64,000 nucleotides of DNA from Desulfotomaculum sp. (GCA_003485325.1 DMZI01000068.1:44244-108243); one strand, 5' to 3'. Shown: positions 25,813-35,185, counted from the first letter of the stretch. Program-made: numbers and translations. Notes: generated by a model not told the origin, from the letters alone.

Positions 25813-26046
25813 ATGGAAGTAGGAGCTGGTGCTGCTCTTGGTACTGCCCTGGCAGTAGGATTAGGCGCATTAGGCGCTGGGTTGGGTGATGGTCTGGCCA
25901 CATATAGTGCTGTACAAGGTATTTCACGTCAACCAGAGGCCAGAGGTGCAATTTTTTCCACTATGTTAATTGGTATTGGTCTGATTGAAGCTATTCCTAT
26001 TATTGGTGTGGTTATCGCCTTCATGCTTTTTGGTAAAGTTGCCTAA
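25813..26046 (+). CDS. atpE: ATP synthase F0 subunit c
   Basis: 77-residue two-helix proteolipid. The ion-binding carboxylate is Glu59 in LIEAIPIIGVV, and the polar loop is RQPEA. The Gln and Ser/Thr ligands that mark sodium-type c subunits are not seen (GLGD in helix 1, EAIPI in helix 2), so a proton-driven ring is expected. The ATG follows AAAGGAGGGAG. Confidence 0.95.
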   Translation: MEVGAGAALGTALAVGLGALGAGLGDGLATYSAVQGISRQPEARGAIFSTMLIGIGLIEAIPIIGVVIAFMLFGKVA

Positions 26047-26151
26047 TACTCAAATCTAACATGGGAACGGCATAGCGGGTGTGGTTTAATAACCGCTATC
26101 GCCTTCCACTTGTTAGAGTGCTCTCTTAAGAAAGCAAAGGGGGGAGAATTT

Positions 26152-26640
26152 TTGCTCGAATTTAACGCTACCCTAATAGCTCAGATGTTTAACTTTGTAA
26201 TCTTGCTTATATTTCTAAGATTTGTTGCCTATAAGCCTATAGCCAAACTTCTTAAGGACCGCCAGGACTTTATTGCTAATAATGTCGCAACAGCAGAAGA
26301 GGAGAGGAAACAAGCCCAGGAGCTGCGCGAGCAGTATCTGGCAGATATGCAAAAGGCCCGTGAAGAAGCGCAGGCTATAATCGCTCAAGCCGCAAAGGTT
26401 GGCGAGATACAGGCTCAGGAAATAATTGCTGCAGCAAAGGAAGAGTCTAATAGGGTAAAAGATAATGCATTAAAGGAAATAGAGCGCGAGAAGGAGAAAG
26501 CCGTTCGTGAGTTAAGGGATCAGGTTACGGTGCTTTCCGTTGCGGTAGCCGGAAAAATCATCGGGCAGACTATTACACCTGAAATACAGCATGACATGGT
26601 ACAACAGTTCATCAGGGAGGCAGGGGATCTGCCGTGTTAG
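26152..26640 (+). CDS. atpF: ATP synthase F0 subunit b
   Basis: Peripheral-stalk subunit, 162 residues: one N-terminal membrane helix (LIAQMFNFVILLIFLRF) followed by a long charged, Ala-rich coiled coil (EEERKQAQELREQYLADMQ and on). The TTG at 26152 follows AAGGGGGGAG; a longer frame from 26110 would add an unusual polar extension before the membrane helix. Its stop overlaps the atpH start. Confidence 0.92.
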   Translation: MLEFNATLIAQMFNFVILLIFLRFVAYKPIAKLLKDRQDFIANNVATAEEERKQAQELREQYLADMQKAREEAQAIIAQAAKVGEIQAQEIIAAAKEESNRVKDNALKEIEREKEKAVRELRDQVTVLSVAVAGKIIGQTITPEIQHDMVQQFIREAGDLPC

Positions 26641-27176
26641 AAGGGGCTGTTGGTTCCAGGTATGCCGGCGCTCTGTTTGAAATTGCGGAGCGGGATGGCA
26701 TTATAGACAAGCTGGAACAGGAACTGGATATCATTCGGGATATAGTTACGGGTTCACGTGATTTGCAAAAAGTTATGTATTACTCACAGGTTAATCCCGA
26801 TGAAAAAAAAGATATTCTGAAAGGCATCTTTAAAGATCAAATTTCCGGCTTAACATTTAATTTTTTATTTCTCTTAATAGATCGGCAGAGAGAGTCCTTT
26901 TTGGATAGCATAATATCAACGTTTAAAGAACTGGCCTATAAAGCCCGCAATACTGAGCAGGTTCAGGTCACAAGCGCAGTTAAGCTGAATGAAAATGAAA
27001 AGGCGGAGCTTGAAAAGTCTCTTGGAAAACTCACCGGGAAAAAAGTCCAGTCCAGCTATAGTGTGGATCCACTTCTTATCGGCGGAGTGATGGTGAGAAT
27101 AGGTGACAGGATAATAGATGGAAGCGTCCGCAACAAGTTATCTAGTTTAAGAGAATTCTTAAGACAAACCAGCTAA
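26634..27176 (+). CDS. atpH: ATP synthase F1 subunit delta
   Basis: 180 residues with the family N-terminus (GSRYAGALFEIA) and the conserved C-terminal DPLLIGGVMVRIGDRIIDGSVRNKL. It links the b stalk to the F1 head. The GTG start overlaps the last codons of atpF, showing coupling. Confidence 0.94.
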   Translation: MLEGAVGSRYAGALFEIAERDGIIDKLEQELDIIRDIVTGSRDLQKVMYYSQVNPDEKKDILKGIFKDQISGLTFNFLFLLIDRQRESFLDSIISTFKELAYKARNTEQVQVTSAVKLNENEKAELEKSLGKLTGKKVQSSYSVDPLLIGGVMVRIGDRIIDGSVRNKLSSLREFLRQTS

Positions 27177-27200
27177 AAGGGATTGAGGTGAAAAGAGCAA

Positions 27201-28721
27201 ATGAACTTGCGACCGGAAGAGATCAGTTCGATCATTCGGCAGCAGATAGAAAATTATGAAGCCAAGATTGAAATGCAGGATGTTGGCATGGTCATCCAGG
27301 TTGGTGACGGAATAGCCCGTGTTTATGGAATAGAGAACTGTATGTCGATGGAGTTAATCGAGTTCCCTGCACCCCAGGAGGGCGCCGAGCCAACGTTAGG
27401 AATGGCTTTAAACTTGGAAGAAGACAATGTAGGTTGCGTGCTTTTAGGCGCATATACCCATATCAAGGAAGGAGATATGGTTAAAAGGACCGGCAGGATT
27501 GCTTCCGTTCCGGTAGGAGACGCATTGATCGGACGTGTTGTTAACCCGTTGGGGCGTCCGCTGGACGGCAAGGGTCCCGTAACCAGTGATAAGTTTCGGC
27601 CAATCGAACGTATTGCCCCTGGTGTTATGACCCGCCGGAGTGTTAACCAGCCCATTCAGACCGGCCTGAAAGCCATTGACTCGATGATTCCTATTGGCCG
27701 CGGCCAGCGTGAATTAATTCTTGGCGACCGCCAAACGGGAAAAACGGCTATCTGTGTTGACACAATAATTAACCAGAAGGGCAAGGATGTTATTTGCATT
27801 TATATTGCAATCGGACAGAAAGCCTCTACTGTGGCAGGTATTATCCAGACTTTAACCGACCACGGCGCGATGGATTTCACTATCGTGGTTTCAGCCACTG
27901 CGTCTGATCCTGCCCCTCTTCTTTATATTGCGCCATATGCAGGGGTTGCCATGGGCGAGGAGTTCCTGGATCAAGGACGCCATGTCCTGGTTGTTTACGA
28001 TGATCTGTCCAAACAGGCGGTTGCCTACCGCGAACTTTCATTGCTTCTGCGCCGTCCGCCTGGCCGTGAAGCATATCCTGGCGACGTGTTTAATCTGCAT
28101 TCACGCCTGCTGGAAAGAGCCTGTAAGTTAAACGACAGTTTAGGCGGCGGTTCCATTACAGCGCTGCCGATTATTGAAACACAGGCAGGCGACGTTTCAG
28201 CATATATTCCTACAAACGTGATTTCGATTACAGACGGCCAGATTTATCTTGAGCCGGACCTGTTTTATGCCGGTGTGCGGCCGGCCGTTAACGTTGGTCT
28301 GTCGGTATCAAGAGTAGGTGGTTCTGCACAGACCAAGGCTATGAAACAGGTTGCCGGACGTCTGCGTATTGAATTGGCCCAGTACCGTGAGTTGGCTGCG
28401 TTCGCTCAGTTTGGTTCCGACCTGGACAAGGCCACTCAGGCCCGTCTGGTTCGCGGCGAGCGGATGGTTGAGCTGCTTAAACAAAACGTATATGTGCCTA
28501 TGCCGGTTGAAGAGCAGGTAATGGTTATATACGCTGGTATTAACGGCTACCTTGACGATCTTCCGATAGAAAAAGTGTTGCCTTTCGAAGCCGGATTTTT
28601 AAAATTTGCGAGGTCAACAAAGCCTGAGATAGGCGATGCAATTTCTAAGACGGGACAGTTAGGCGGCGACCTGGAAAATAAGTTAAAGTCATGCATCGAA
28701 GAGTTCAAAAAAACCTTTTAA
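27201..28721 (+). CDS. atpA: ATP synthase F1 subunit alpha
   Basis: 506-residue non-catalytic nucleotide-binding subunit. It has Walker A GDRQTGKT, VYDDLSKQAVAYRELSLLLRRPPGREAYPGD, and the signature near PAVNVGLSVSRVGGSAQ. It is full length with an ATG start, and lies in the normal operon place. Confidence 0.98.
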   Translation: MNLRPEEISSIIRQQIENYEAKIEMQDVGMVIQVGDGIARVYGIENCMSMELIEFPAPQEGAEPTLGMALNLEEDNVGCVLLGAYTHIKEGDMVKRTGRIASVPVGDALIGRVVNPLGRPLDGKGPVTSDKFRPIERIAPGVMTRRSVNQPIQTGLKAIDSMIPIGRGQRELILGDRQTGKTAICVDTIINQKGKDVICIYIAIGQKASTVAGIIQTLTDHGAMDFTIVVSATASDPAPLLYIAPYAGVAMGEEFLDQGRHVLVVYDDLSKQAVAYRELSLLLRRPPGREAYPGDVFNLHSRLLERACKLNDSLGGGSITALPIIETQAGDVSAYIPTNVISITDGQIYLEPDLFYAGVRPAVNVGLSVSRVGGSAQTKAMKQVAGRLRIELAQYRELAAFAQFGSDLDKATQARLVRGERMVELLKQNVYVPMPVEEQVMVIYAGINGYLDDLPIEKVLPFEAGFLKFARSTKPEIGDAISKTGQLGGDLENKLKSCIEEFKKTF

Positions 28722-28768
28722 TACAGTTGAACAACTAGCTTAAAAGGCCAAGGTGGTGAAATATATAG

Positions 28769-29617
28769 ATGCCTAGCTTGCGGGATTTACGGCGGCGGAT
28801 AAAAAGTATCAATAGTACCCAGAAAATAACAAAGGCGATGAAAGCTGTATCCGCGGCCAAAATGCGCAGGGCACAGGATCAAGTCATAGCTGCCCGCCCC
28901 TATTCAAGGCGTATAAAAGATGTTTTAGGCAGAATTTCTACTTACGCAAAGGGTGTCAATCTCCCCTTGCTTGAAGAAAGGGAACCTAAAAATGTAGCCT
29001 TTATAATGATTACGGCCGACAGGGGGCTTTGCGGAGGATTCAACAGCAACCTGATCCGGAAAACAGTGGAACAGGTCCGCAGTTATCCAAATGTTAATAT
29101 GATCTGTGTGGGACGTAAAGGACGGGACTTTTTCCGGCGCCGGGGATATAACATTGTCGGGCAGTATATCGGCCTGGGGGAAACCATAAGATTTACCCAG
29201 GCACAGGAAATTGCCCGATTCGTAATCGATAAGTATATTTCCGGCGAGTTTGACGTTATCTACATGGTGTTCAGTGAATTTGTCAATGTTCTGGTTCAGC
29301 GTCCCACTGTGATCAGGCTTTTACCTATTGAACCCCCTGAGGAAGTCGCTAAAGGGATTGCAGACTACATTTTTGAGCCCTCAGCCGAAGGAGTGCTGGC
29401 GGATTTGTTGCCGCTTTACGTGGAAAATACTGTTTATTACGGCTTACTGGAGTCCAAGGCCGGTGAGCAAAGCGCCCGCATGACAGCTATGGATGCGGCG
29501 ACCAAAAATGCAGGAGAAATGATTGATAGGCTGACATTAGCCATGAACCGGGCCCGTCAAGCCGCTATAACCAAGGAAATAACAGAAATTGTCGGCGGGG
29601 CGGCAGCCCTTGAATAA
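28769..29617 (+). CDS. atpG: ATP synthase F1 subunit gamma
   Basis: 282-residue central-stalk subunit with paired N- and C-terminal helices: LRRRIKSINSTQKITKAMKAVSAAKMRRAQ at the start (broken here only by normal family variation) and SARMTAMDAATKNAGEMI plus NRARQAAITKEITEIVGGA at the end. ITADRGLCGGFN marks the Rossmann-like middle. It follows AAGGTGGTG. Confidence 0.97.
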   Translation: MPSLRDLRRRIKSINSTQKITKAMKAVSAAKMRRAQDQVIAARPYSRRIKDVLGRISTYAKGVNLPLLEEREPKNVAFIMITADRGLCGGFNSNLIRKTVEQVRSYPNVNMICVGRKGRDFFRRRGYNIVGQYIGLGETIRFTQAQEIARFVIDKYISGEFDVIYMVFSEFVNVLVQRPTVIRLLPIEPPEEVAKGIADYIFEPSAEGVLADLLPLYVENTVYYGLLESKAGEQSARMTAMDAATKNAGEMIDRLTLAMNRARQAAITKEITEIVGGAAALE

Positions 29618-29649
29618 AACCACGAGGAAAGGGGAGAGACCAAAAGGAC

Positions 29650-31050
29650 ATGAACGTTGGTGAAATAGCACAGGTTATTGGTGTAGTAGTTGATATACGT
29701 TTCCCGCCCGGCCAGGTGCCTACGATTTACAACGCTCTTAAAGTTGAGCGGGAGCAGGGGGAACTAATCCTTGAAGTAGCGCAGCATCTGGGTAACAACT
29801 GTGTTCGGACCGTGGCCATGTCAAGTACCGATGGCTTGGTCCGGGGTATGAAAGTTATCGACACCGGCAAACCTATTACCGTGCCGGCAGGTCGTCCTGT
29901 TTTAGGACGCCTGGTCGATGTACTCGGTAAACCAATTGATGGTAAAGGTGAAATTAAAAGCGATGTTTATTACCCAATCCACCGTCCCGCCCCGGCGGTT
30001 GCCGATCAGGTAACACGGGCGGAAACGCTGGAAACAGGCTTGAAGGTTATTGATTTATTAGTACCGTTCTTAAAGGGCGGTAAAATCGGCATGTTCGGCG
30101 GCGCCGGCGTCGGCAAGACAGTCGTCGTTATGGAGTTAATCAATAATATCGCCAAGCAGCACGGCGGCGTTTCGGTGTTTGCGGGCGTAGGTGAACGTAC
30201 CCGTGAAGGAAACGATCTGTACAATGAAATGACGGAATCAGGAGTTCTGGATAAAATCACCATGGTGTTCGGACAGATGAACGAACCCCCGGGAGCGCGT
30301 TTAAGAGTTGGACTGACCGGATTGTGTCTTGCCGAATACTTCCGTGATGAAGAGGGAACGGACACACTGTTATTTATTGATAACATTTTCCGTTTTACCC
30401 AGGCAGGTTCTGAGGTTTCCGCCCTGCTGGGCAGGATGCCTTCCGCAGTAGGATACCAGCCTACCCTGGCTACAGAAATGGGCAACTTACAGGAGCGCAT
30501 TACATCAACCACAAAGGGTTCCATTACATCGGTACAGGCCATTTATGTGCCGGCCGACGATCTAACTGACCCTGCTCCGGCCACGACATTTGCTCATTTG
30601 GACGCTACAGTCGTGCTTTCACGTGCGATTGCCGAGTTAGGGCTGTATCCGGCAGTGGACCCGCTGGATTCAACATCACGTATTCTTGATCCGCATGTTG
30701 TCGGTGAGGAGCATTACGATGTCGCCCGCAGACTACAAAAGGTACTTCAACGATACAAGGAGCTTCAGGATATCATCGCAATCCTTGGAATGGAAGAATT
30801 ATCAGACGATGATAAACTTATTGTAGCAAGGGCCAGAAAACTTCAGCGTTATCTTTCTCAGCCCTTCCATGTTGCGGAAGCTTTCACGGGTATGCCGGGT
30901 GTATTTGTGCCTGTTAAAGAAACTGTTAGAGGATTTAAAGAAATTCTCGACGGCAAGCACGATGATTTGCCTGAAGAGGCATTTTTCATGGTCGGCGTAA
31001 TTGAAGATGCGGTTGCAAAAGGGAAGCGTCTGTTAGAAGGAAGTGCATAA
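29650..31050 (+). CDS. atpD: ATP synthase F1 subunit beta
   Basis: 466-residue catalytic subunit: Walker A GGAGVGKT, catalytic GERTREGND segment, Walker B TLLFIDNIFRF, and PAVDPLDSTSRI. It synthesises ATP from ADP and phosphate driven by rotation of gamma. The ATG follows AAAGGGGAGAG, and the last codons carry the ribosome binding site of atpC. Confidence 0.98.
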   Translation: MNVGEIAQVIGVVVDIRFPPGQVPTIYNALKVEREQGELILEVAQHLGNNCVRTVAMSSTDGLVRGMKVIDTGKPITVPAGRPVLGRLVDVLGKPIDGKGEIKSDVYYPIHRPAPAVADQVTRAETLETGLKVIDLLVPFLKGGKIGMFGGAGVGKTVVVMELINNIAKQHGGVSVFAGVGERTREGNDLYNEMTESGVLDKITMVFGQMNEPPGARLRVGLTGLCLAEYFRDEEGTDTLLFIDNIFRFTQAGSEVSALLGRMPSAVGYQPTLATEMGNLQERITSTTKGSITSVQAIYVPADDLTDPAPATTFAHLDATVVLSRAIAELGLYPAVDPLDSTSRILDPHVVGEEHYDVARRLQKVLQRYKELQDIIAILGMEELSDDDKLIVARARKLQRYLSQPFHVAEAFTGMPGVFVPVKETVRGFKEILDGKHDDLPEEAFFMVGVIEDAVAKGKRLLEGSA

Positions 31051-31051
31051 T

Positions 31052-31459
31052 ATGGCTGGAAAAACACAACGCCTGGAAGTTGTTACTCCTGAACGCAAAG
31101 TGTACAGTGAGGATGTTGAATTTGTAGTTGTACCAGGTTCAGAAGGTGAAATGGGCTTTCTGCCAGGACACACACCTTTGGCCAGTAGCTTGAAAATTGG
31201 GGCTATCAGAGTTACCAAAGAAGCCGGCGCCAAACCTTTACGGATTGCCATTACCGGAGGATTTGTCGAGGTAATGGATAGCCGTGTGACAATTCTTACC
31301 AATGCCGCCGAACGGGAAGATGAGATTGACAGAAAACGAGCGGAGGCTGCCAAGGAAAGAGCTGAGCAGCGTCTTGCGGCAAAAATGCCGGATTTAGACG
31401 TGATGAGAGCTGAGCTGGCTTTAAAACGAGCTCTGAACAGGCTAAAATTATTCGAGTAA
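31052..31459 (+). CDS. atpC: ATP synthase F1 subunit epsilon
   Basis: 135 residues: N-terminal beta-sandwich (LEVVTPERKVYSEDVEFVVVPGSEGEMGFLPGHTPL) and C-terminal helical hairpin with Ala/Arg/Glu-rich sequence. It regulates ATP hydrolysis. I chose the ATG at 31052, one base after the atpD stop; a GTG at 31043 is inside atpD. A strong terminator follows and ends the operon. Confidence 0.95.
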   Translation: MAGKTQRLEVVTPERKVYSEDVEFVVVPGSEGEMGFLPGHTPLASSLKIGAIRVTKEAGAKPLRIAITGGFVEVMDSRVTILTNAAEREDEIDRKRAEAAKERAEQRLAAKMPDLDVMRAELALKRALNRLKLFE

Positions 31460-31484
31460 AAACAGTTTAACCTAAATTTATAAA

Positions 31485-31524
31485 AATAAGCCTTGATGCT
31501 GTATTCATCATGGCTTATTTTTTT
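31485..31524 (+). terminator. intrinsic terminator of the ATP synthase operon
   Basis: Stem AATAAGCC-T-TGATG pairs with CATCA-T-GGCTTATT (13 pairs around one mismatch), 7-nt loop, then a T-run. It lies 25 nt after the atpC stop. Confidence 0.88.
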
Positions 31525-31605
31525 CTAAATAGGGCATGTATATAGTGTATATAAAACATATATAACAATATATGGTATAATGATGTAATATATTTTTGAG
31601 GAGGT

Positions 31606-32595
31606 GTGAGCATCAGAAGGTTTTTAATTGGAATATTTCTATTGATAATTGCTTTGTTTTTAGGAGTACCGTATTTAGCAAACCTATTTTCCCCTGTGCA
31701 AATGAAAAAGCAGCAAACCTTAGTCAAGCTGTATATCCATGATCAGAATAAGATTGTCAATATCACAATTGACGATTACGTACTGGGTGTGGTGGCTGCT
31801 GAGATGCCGGCAAGTTTTCCGCTGGAGGCTTTAAAAGCACAGGCTGTAGTTGCCAGGACTTATATACTAAAGCGTTTAAATTCAGGTGGACTTCTTAACC
31901 CCAATCATCCCGGCGCAGATATTTGTGATGATCATAAGCACGGGCAGGCATGGATTTCAAGGGAGGAAATGAAAAAGCGTTGGGGTTCTTTAAGCTATTA
32001 TTATTACTACAATAAAATTGCTCAGGCTGTGAAGGATACAAGGGGGCTTATCATAGTCTACAAGGGGAACCTTATTGATCCGGTTTATCATTCTTCATGC
32101 GGAGGCAAAGGAACAGAAGATGCGGAAGAAGTCTGGCATTTTGGGGAACCATATCTGGTTGGGGTTTCCTGCCCCTATTGTTCTGATTCCAGTCCTGTGC
32201 AAAGCTCATTTTTGCCTGTTGCAAGAGTAAATTCGCTTTTAGGGTTAAACAAAGGCTGTCTTTCGGCAACAGGTAAACTTGGTATGAATACAAGATCATC
32301 TATCCCGGTAATGGAAGTAGTAAAATATACTCCTTCCGGCCGTCCCAAAGAAATAAAAATTGGCCATAAGATATTTTCAGCTATAATGGTTAGAGATCTG
32401 CTAAACCTTCGTTCTGCTGATTTTACAATGGATTTAAAAAACGGGGAGGTGGAAGTGACCACCCGCGGGTATGGTCATGCAGTAGGAATGTGTCAATATG
32501 GAGCAAAAGGTTTTGCAGAACACGGATATAACTTTAACAAAATAATAAAGCACTATTATAAAGGCGTTGATGTTGCCAAACTGCCGGACAGGTAG
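31606..32595 (+). CDS. spoIID: stage II sporulation protein D
   Basis: Peptidoglycan lytic transglycosylase needed for engulfment of the forespore. The 329 residues show an N-terminal membrane anchor (FLIGIFLLIIALFLGVPYL), then LDDY-type IDDYVLGVVAAEMPASFPLEALKAQAVVARTY, YHSSCGG, and GYGHAVGMCQYGAKGFAEHGYNF near the end. The GTG at 31606 is only about 1 nt from the GGAGG core, whereas an ATC at 31612 is ideally spaced, so the true start is unclear. In Bacillus subtilis this gene is sigma-E dependent; I see no confident sigma-E box here. spoIIID follows, as in Firmicutes generally. Confidence 0.93.
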   Translation: MSIRRFLIGIFLLIIALFLGVPYLANLFSPVQMKKQQTLVKLYIHDQNKIVNITIDDYVLGVVAAEMPASFPLEALKAQAVVARTYILKRLNSGGLLNPNHPGADICDDHKHGQAWISREEMKKRWGSLSYYYYYNKIAQAVKDTRGLIIVYKGNLIDPVYHSSCGGKGTEDAEEVWHFGEPYLVGVSCPYCSDSSPVQSSFLPVARVNSLLGLNKGCLSATGKLGMNTRSSIPVMEVVKYTPSGRPKEIKIGHKIFSAIMVRDLLNLRSADFTMDLKNGEVEVTTRGYGHAVGMCQYGAKGFAEHGYNFNKIIKHYYKGVDVAKLPDR

Positions 32596-32633
32596 GAAAA
32601 ATCATTTTAATCTGGATATTTCTAAACCTACAG

Positions 32634-32662
32634 GGTATTTCCACATTTTCAGCGCATATAAT
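32634..32662 (+). promoter_or_regulatory. putative sigma-E promoter of spoIIID
   Basis: GGTATTT (32634-32640), a 14-nt spacer, and CATATAAT (32655-32662) fit the sigma-E pattern of Bacillus (-35 near GAATATT, -10 near CATACAAT). It lies 34 nt before the spoIIID start, and spoIIID is a known sigma-E target. Confidence 0.5.
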
Positions 32663-32696
32663 TTTTTAGTAGCTTTTTGCTGGGAAGGTGGGGGCT

Positions 32697-32948
32697 ATGC
32701 AGGAGTATATCCAGAAAAGAGTGCTGGAAATCTGTGCTTATATACTTGAGACAAAGGCAACCGTACGCCAGGCGGCGTCTGCGTTTCAGGTTAGTAAGAG
32801 CACCGTCCATAAGGATATGACAGAAAGGCTTTCTTCGTTAGATAAGTCTCTTGCCCGCAGGGTAAGGCTAATCCTTGAACATAACAAAGCCGAGAGGCAT
32901 TTGCGGGGTGGGGAAGCTACCCGTAAAAAATATAAAGAAACAGTTTAA
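32697..32948 (+). CDS. spoIIID: sporulation transcriptional regulator SpoIIID
   Basis: 83-residue DNA-binding protein controlling mother-cell genes. It contains the helix-turn-helix VRQAASAFQVSKSTVHKDMTERL and the basic C-terminal RHLRGGEATRKKYK, both diagnostic. The ATG at 32697 follows AAGGTGGGGG; a GTG at 32688 lies within that site. Normal length. Confidence 0.96.
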   Translation: MQEYIQKRVLEICAYILETKATVRQAASAFQVSKSTVHKDMTERLSSLDKSLARRVRLILEHNKAERHLRGGEATRKKYKETV

Positions 32949-33047
32949 GTTCTTTTATTAATCGGGCAGCCAAACATCAAGGCCGTATATTTAACTCGCT
33001 CCAGGGCTATATTATGCTTAAATTCTATCGTCAGGGAGTGAGTAAAT

Positions 33048-33506
33048 TTGTCTGAGCAGCACCCTATAGAAGGTTTAATGAAGACTGCTATGGAGAGCAT
33101 TAAAGAAATGATTGACGTAAACACTATAGTAGGAGATCCTGTAGAAACTCCAGACGGAACAATAATCATCCCTATTTCAAGGGTAACCTTTGGTTTTGGC
33201 GCTGGCGGCGGTGAATTTGAACATGATGTGCAGGAAGAAAGGGTTGAAGATCAAAAACCTTTTTTCGGCGGCGGCAGCGGCGCCGGTGTTTCAGTGCAGC
33301 CAGTTGGGTTTTTGGTAGTTGGACACGGCAATATTAGATTGCTGCCGGTGGAAAATAACGTAATTCTCGACAGGCTTATCGATCTTGCGCCTCAGGTCTT
33401 AGAGCAGATACAGTCAATTTTAGGCGAAAAAGTACAGCAGGCGAAGAAGGGTAATTCATCAACTCGATATCAGGAAACAGTTATTAATACAACACCGCCT
33501 TTGTAA
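33048..33506 (+). CDS. ytfJ: GerW/YtfJ-family sporulation protein
   Basis: 152 residues with the family features PIEGLMKTAMESIKEMIDVNTIVGDPVE, IIPISRVTFGFGAGGGEF, a Gly-rich GGGSGAG loop and VGFLVVGHG. In Bacillus the homologue is a spore protein affecting germination. The TTG start follows CAGGGAGTGAG. It is flanked by other sporulation genes; a short terminator follows. Confidence 0.92.
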   Translation: MSEQHPIEGLMKTAMESIKEMIDVNTIVGDPVETPDGTIIIPISRVTFGFGAGGGEFEHDVQEERVEDQKPFFGGGSGAGVSVQPVGFLVVGHGNIRLLPVENNVILDRLIDLAPQVLEQIQSILGEKVQQAKKGNSSTRYQETVINTTPPL

Positions 33507-33531
33507 ATCAAAGGTGATTCCTCCTTTCAAA

Positions 33532-33553
33532 TCGGTTTCAACCGACCTTTTTT
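33532..33553 (+). terminator. probable intrinsic terminator after ytfJ
   Basis: Short 5-bp stem TCGGT/ACCGA with a 4-nt loop, then CC and six T. The stem is short, so strength is uncertain. Confidence 0.5.
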
Positions 33554-33661
33554 GCACTTAAAACTTAATAAAGGCCATCGACCAGGCTAAAGTTCTATCT
33601 TGTCCACCATTTACATAAGATTAGGAAAAACAGTGAATAACCAGAATTGGTGGTGGGCAGA

Positions 33662-34252
33662 GTGGTTAATTATATCTGGCTGGGTATGATCGTTTTTAGT
33701 ATTATTGTCGCGAGTATGAACGGACACATTGAGATTATCACCAAAGCTGCGCTTGAAGGCGCCGGCGAGGGAGTTAAAACTTCTCTTCATCTTATATCGA
33801 TTATAGCATTTTGGTTAGGTCTGATGCGCATAGCTGAAGCTGCCGGGCTTGTACAGATACTTGCCAGTATTATGCGTCCCCTTACACGGATTTTATTTCC
33901 CGATCTCCCCAGAGATCACCCGGCACTTGGCGCAATAATCATGAACATTAGCGCAAACATACTTGGCCTTGGGAATGCTGCAACGCCGATGGGTTTGATT
34001 GCCATGCAGGAACTTCAAAAAATAAACAATGAACCAAAAACTGCCTCACCGTCTATGTGTACCTTTTTAGCATTAAACACATCTTGTCTGACTTTGATAC
34101 CTTCAACGATTATTGGTATCCGTCTGCTGCATAATTCAAGTGATCCAACGTCTGTGGTAGGGACAACCATATTTGCAACAGCCTGCGGGATGATTGTTGG
34201 TGTTTCCGTTGATCGGCTGATGCGTTTTATTTACCGCGTCCAGGGGAGGTAA
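33662..34252 (+). CDS. spmA: spore maturation protein A
   Basis: Membrane protein of about 196 residues with nucleoside-recognition (Gate) type sequence: NYIWLGMIVFSII, FWLGLMRIAEAAGLVQILA, ANILGLGNAATPMGLIAMQEL, NTSCLTLIPSTIIGIR. In Bacillus, SpmA and SpmB act in core dehydration of the spore. The GTG at 33662 gives the family-like start VNYIW; further GTG/TTG codons upstream (33647-33653) lie in the likely ribosome binding region. It is 5 nt before spmB. Confidence 0.92.
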   Translation: MVNYIWLGMIVFSIIVASMNGHIEIITKAALEGAGEGVKTSLHLISIIAFWLGLMRIAEAAGLVQILASIMRPLTRILFPDLPRDHPALGAIIMNISANILGLGNAATPMGLIAMQELQKINNEPKTASPSMCTFLALNTSCLTLIPSTIIGIRLLHNSSDPTSVVGTTIFATACGMIVGVSVDRLMRFIYRVQGR

Positions 34253-34257
34253 GTTTT

Positions 34258-34791
34258 ATGTACGGTGTTATAGCTGAAATTTCTCGCTGGGCAATACCGT
34301 TTGCAATATTTTTCATCCTTCTTATCGCATCTCTTAAAGGATTGCAGGTATTCGAGATATTTGTTGAGGGCGCAACTGAAGGGTTTGCCACAGCAATTAA
34401 AACTATTCCTTATCTTGTAGCAATGCTTGTAGCCATAAATATTTTTAGGGCTTCAGGGGCGATGGCCATTATTTCAAAGCAAATATCCCCGCTCTTAAAT
34501 AATTTTGGTTTTCCCGCTGAAGTATTGTCCCATGCCCTGATGAGGCCTCTTTCTGGAAGCGCAGCCCTCGGTATTGCAACAAACCTTATCTCAACGCACG
34601 GGCCGGATAGTTTTATTGGTCAGTTGGTTTCCACAATGCAAGGCAGTACTGATACAACCTTTTATGTGCTTGCTCTGTATTTTGGCTCCGTCGGAGTTAC
34701 AAAATATCGCTATGCCATAGTTGCAGGCCTGGCTGCTGATTTTACATCGCTGGTTGCATCTGTTTATATTGTTAATAAGCTGTTTGGGTAA
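34258..34791 (+). CDS. spmB: spore maturation protein B
   Basis: 177-residue membrane partner of SpmA: WAIPFAIFFILLIASLKGL, EGFATAIKTIPYLVAMLVAINIFRASGAM, RPLSGSAALGIATNLI, GSTDTTFYVLALYFGSVGV, all typical. The ATG follows AGGGGAGGTAAG at the end of spmA. Convergent with aroH. Confidence 0.94.
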   Translation: MYGVIAEISRWAIPFAIFFILLIASLKGLQVFEIFVEGATEGFATAIKTIPYLVAMLVAINIFRASGAMAIISKQISPLLNNFGFPAEVLSHALMRPLSGSAALGIATNLISTHGPDSFIGQLVSTMQGSTDTTFYVLALYFGSVGVTKYRYAIVAGLAADFTSLVASVYIVNKLFG

Positions 34792-34810
34792 TGTTACGAT
34801 AGGAAGAAAA

Positions 34811-35185
34811 TTACAAAAGAAATAAATCGGGGCGTAACTGGGATGCTTTTCTTAAATAGACATGTTTTATTTCCTGCTGCGGCCTCTCTGTATTTATATG
34901 CAATAAGACACGGATACACATGCCGAGTTTCCCTGGCGCATTCATTTCATTCATGCATAGCAGAGGCACACACTTCCAGCCCAATAATTCGCGTGCGGCT
35001 TCTGCAGGGAATGCAGCGTCCAGATCGTTTGTTACAGTAAAAATAATACTGACTATATCCTCACTAATAAGATCATTTTCCTTAACAATTATTTTAAGCA
35101 ATTCAAGAGTTGCTTCCAGAATTTCTTCACGGTCGTTCTTTTCTACCGTTGTCGCTCCCCTGATACCACGTACAGCTGCGGACAA
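34811..35185 (-). CDS. aroH: chorismate mutase, AroH type
   Basis: 124 residues; converts chorismate to prephenate for Phe/Tyr synthesis. Diagnostic motifs are VRGIRGATTVEKNDREEILEAT at the N-terminus, SIIFTVTNDLDAAFPAEAAR, and VPLLCMNEMNAPG. The TTG start follows AAGGAGCG. It lies 23 nt after an unknown gene on the minus strand and looks co-transcribed with it. Confidence 0.94.
   Translation of the reverse strand: MSAAVRGIRGATTVEKNDREEILEATLELLKIIVKENDLISEDIVSIIFTVTNDLDAAFPAEAARELLGWKCVPLLCMNEMNAPGKLGMCIRVLLHINTERPQQEIKHVYLRKASQLRPDLFLL

Noticed and set aside
30006..30542. 178-codon antisense open frame opposite atpD
   Set aside because: Shadow frame: low-complexity Pro/Ser text produced by the conserved atpD codons.
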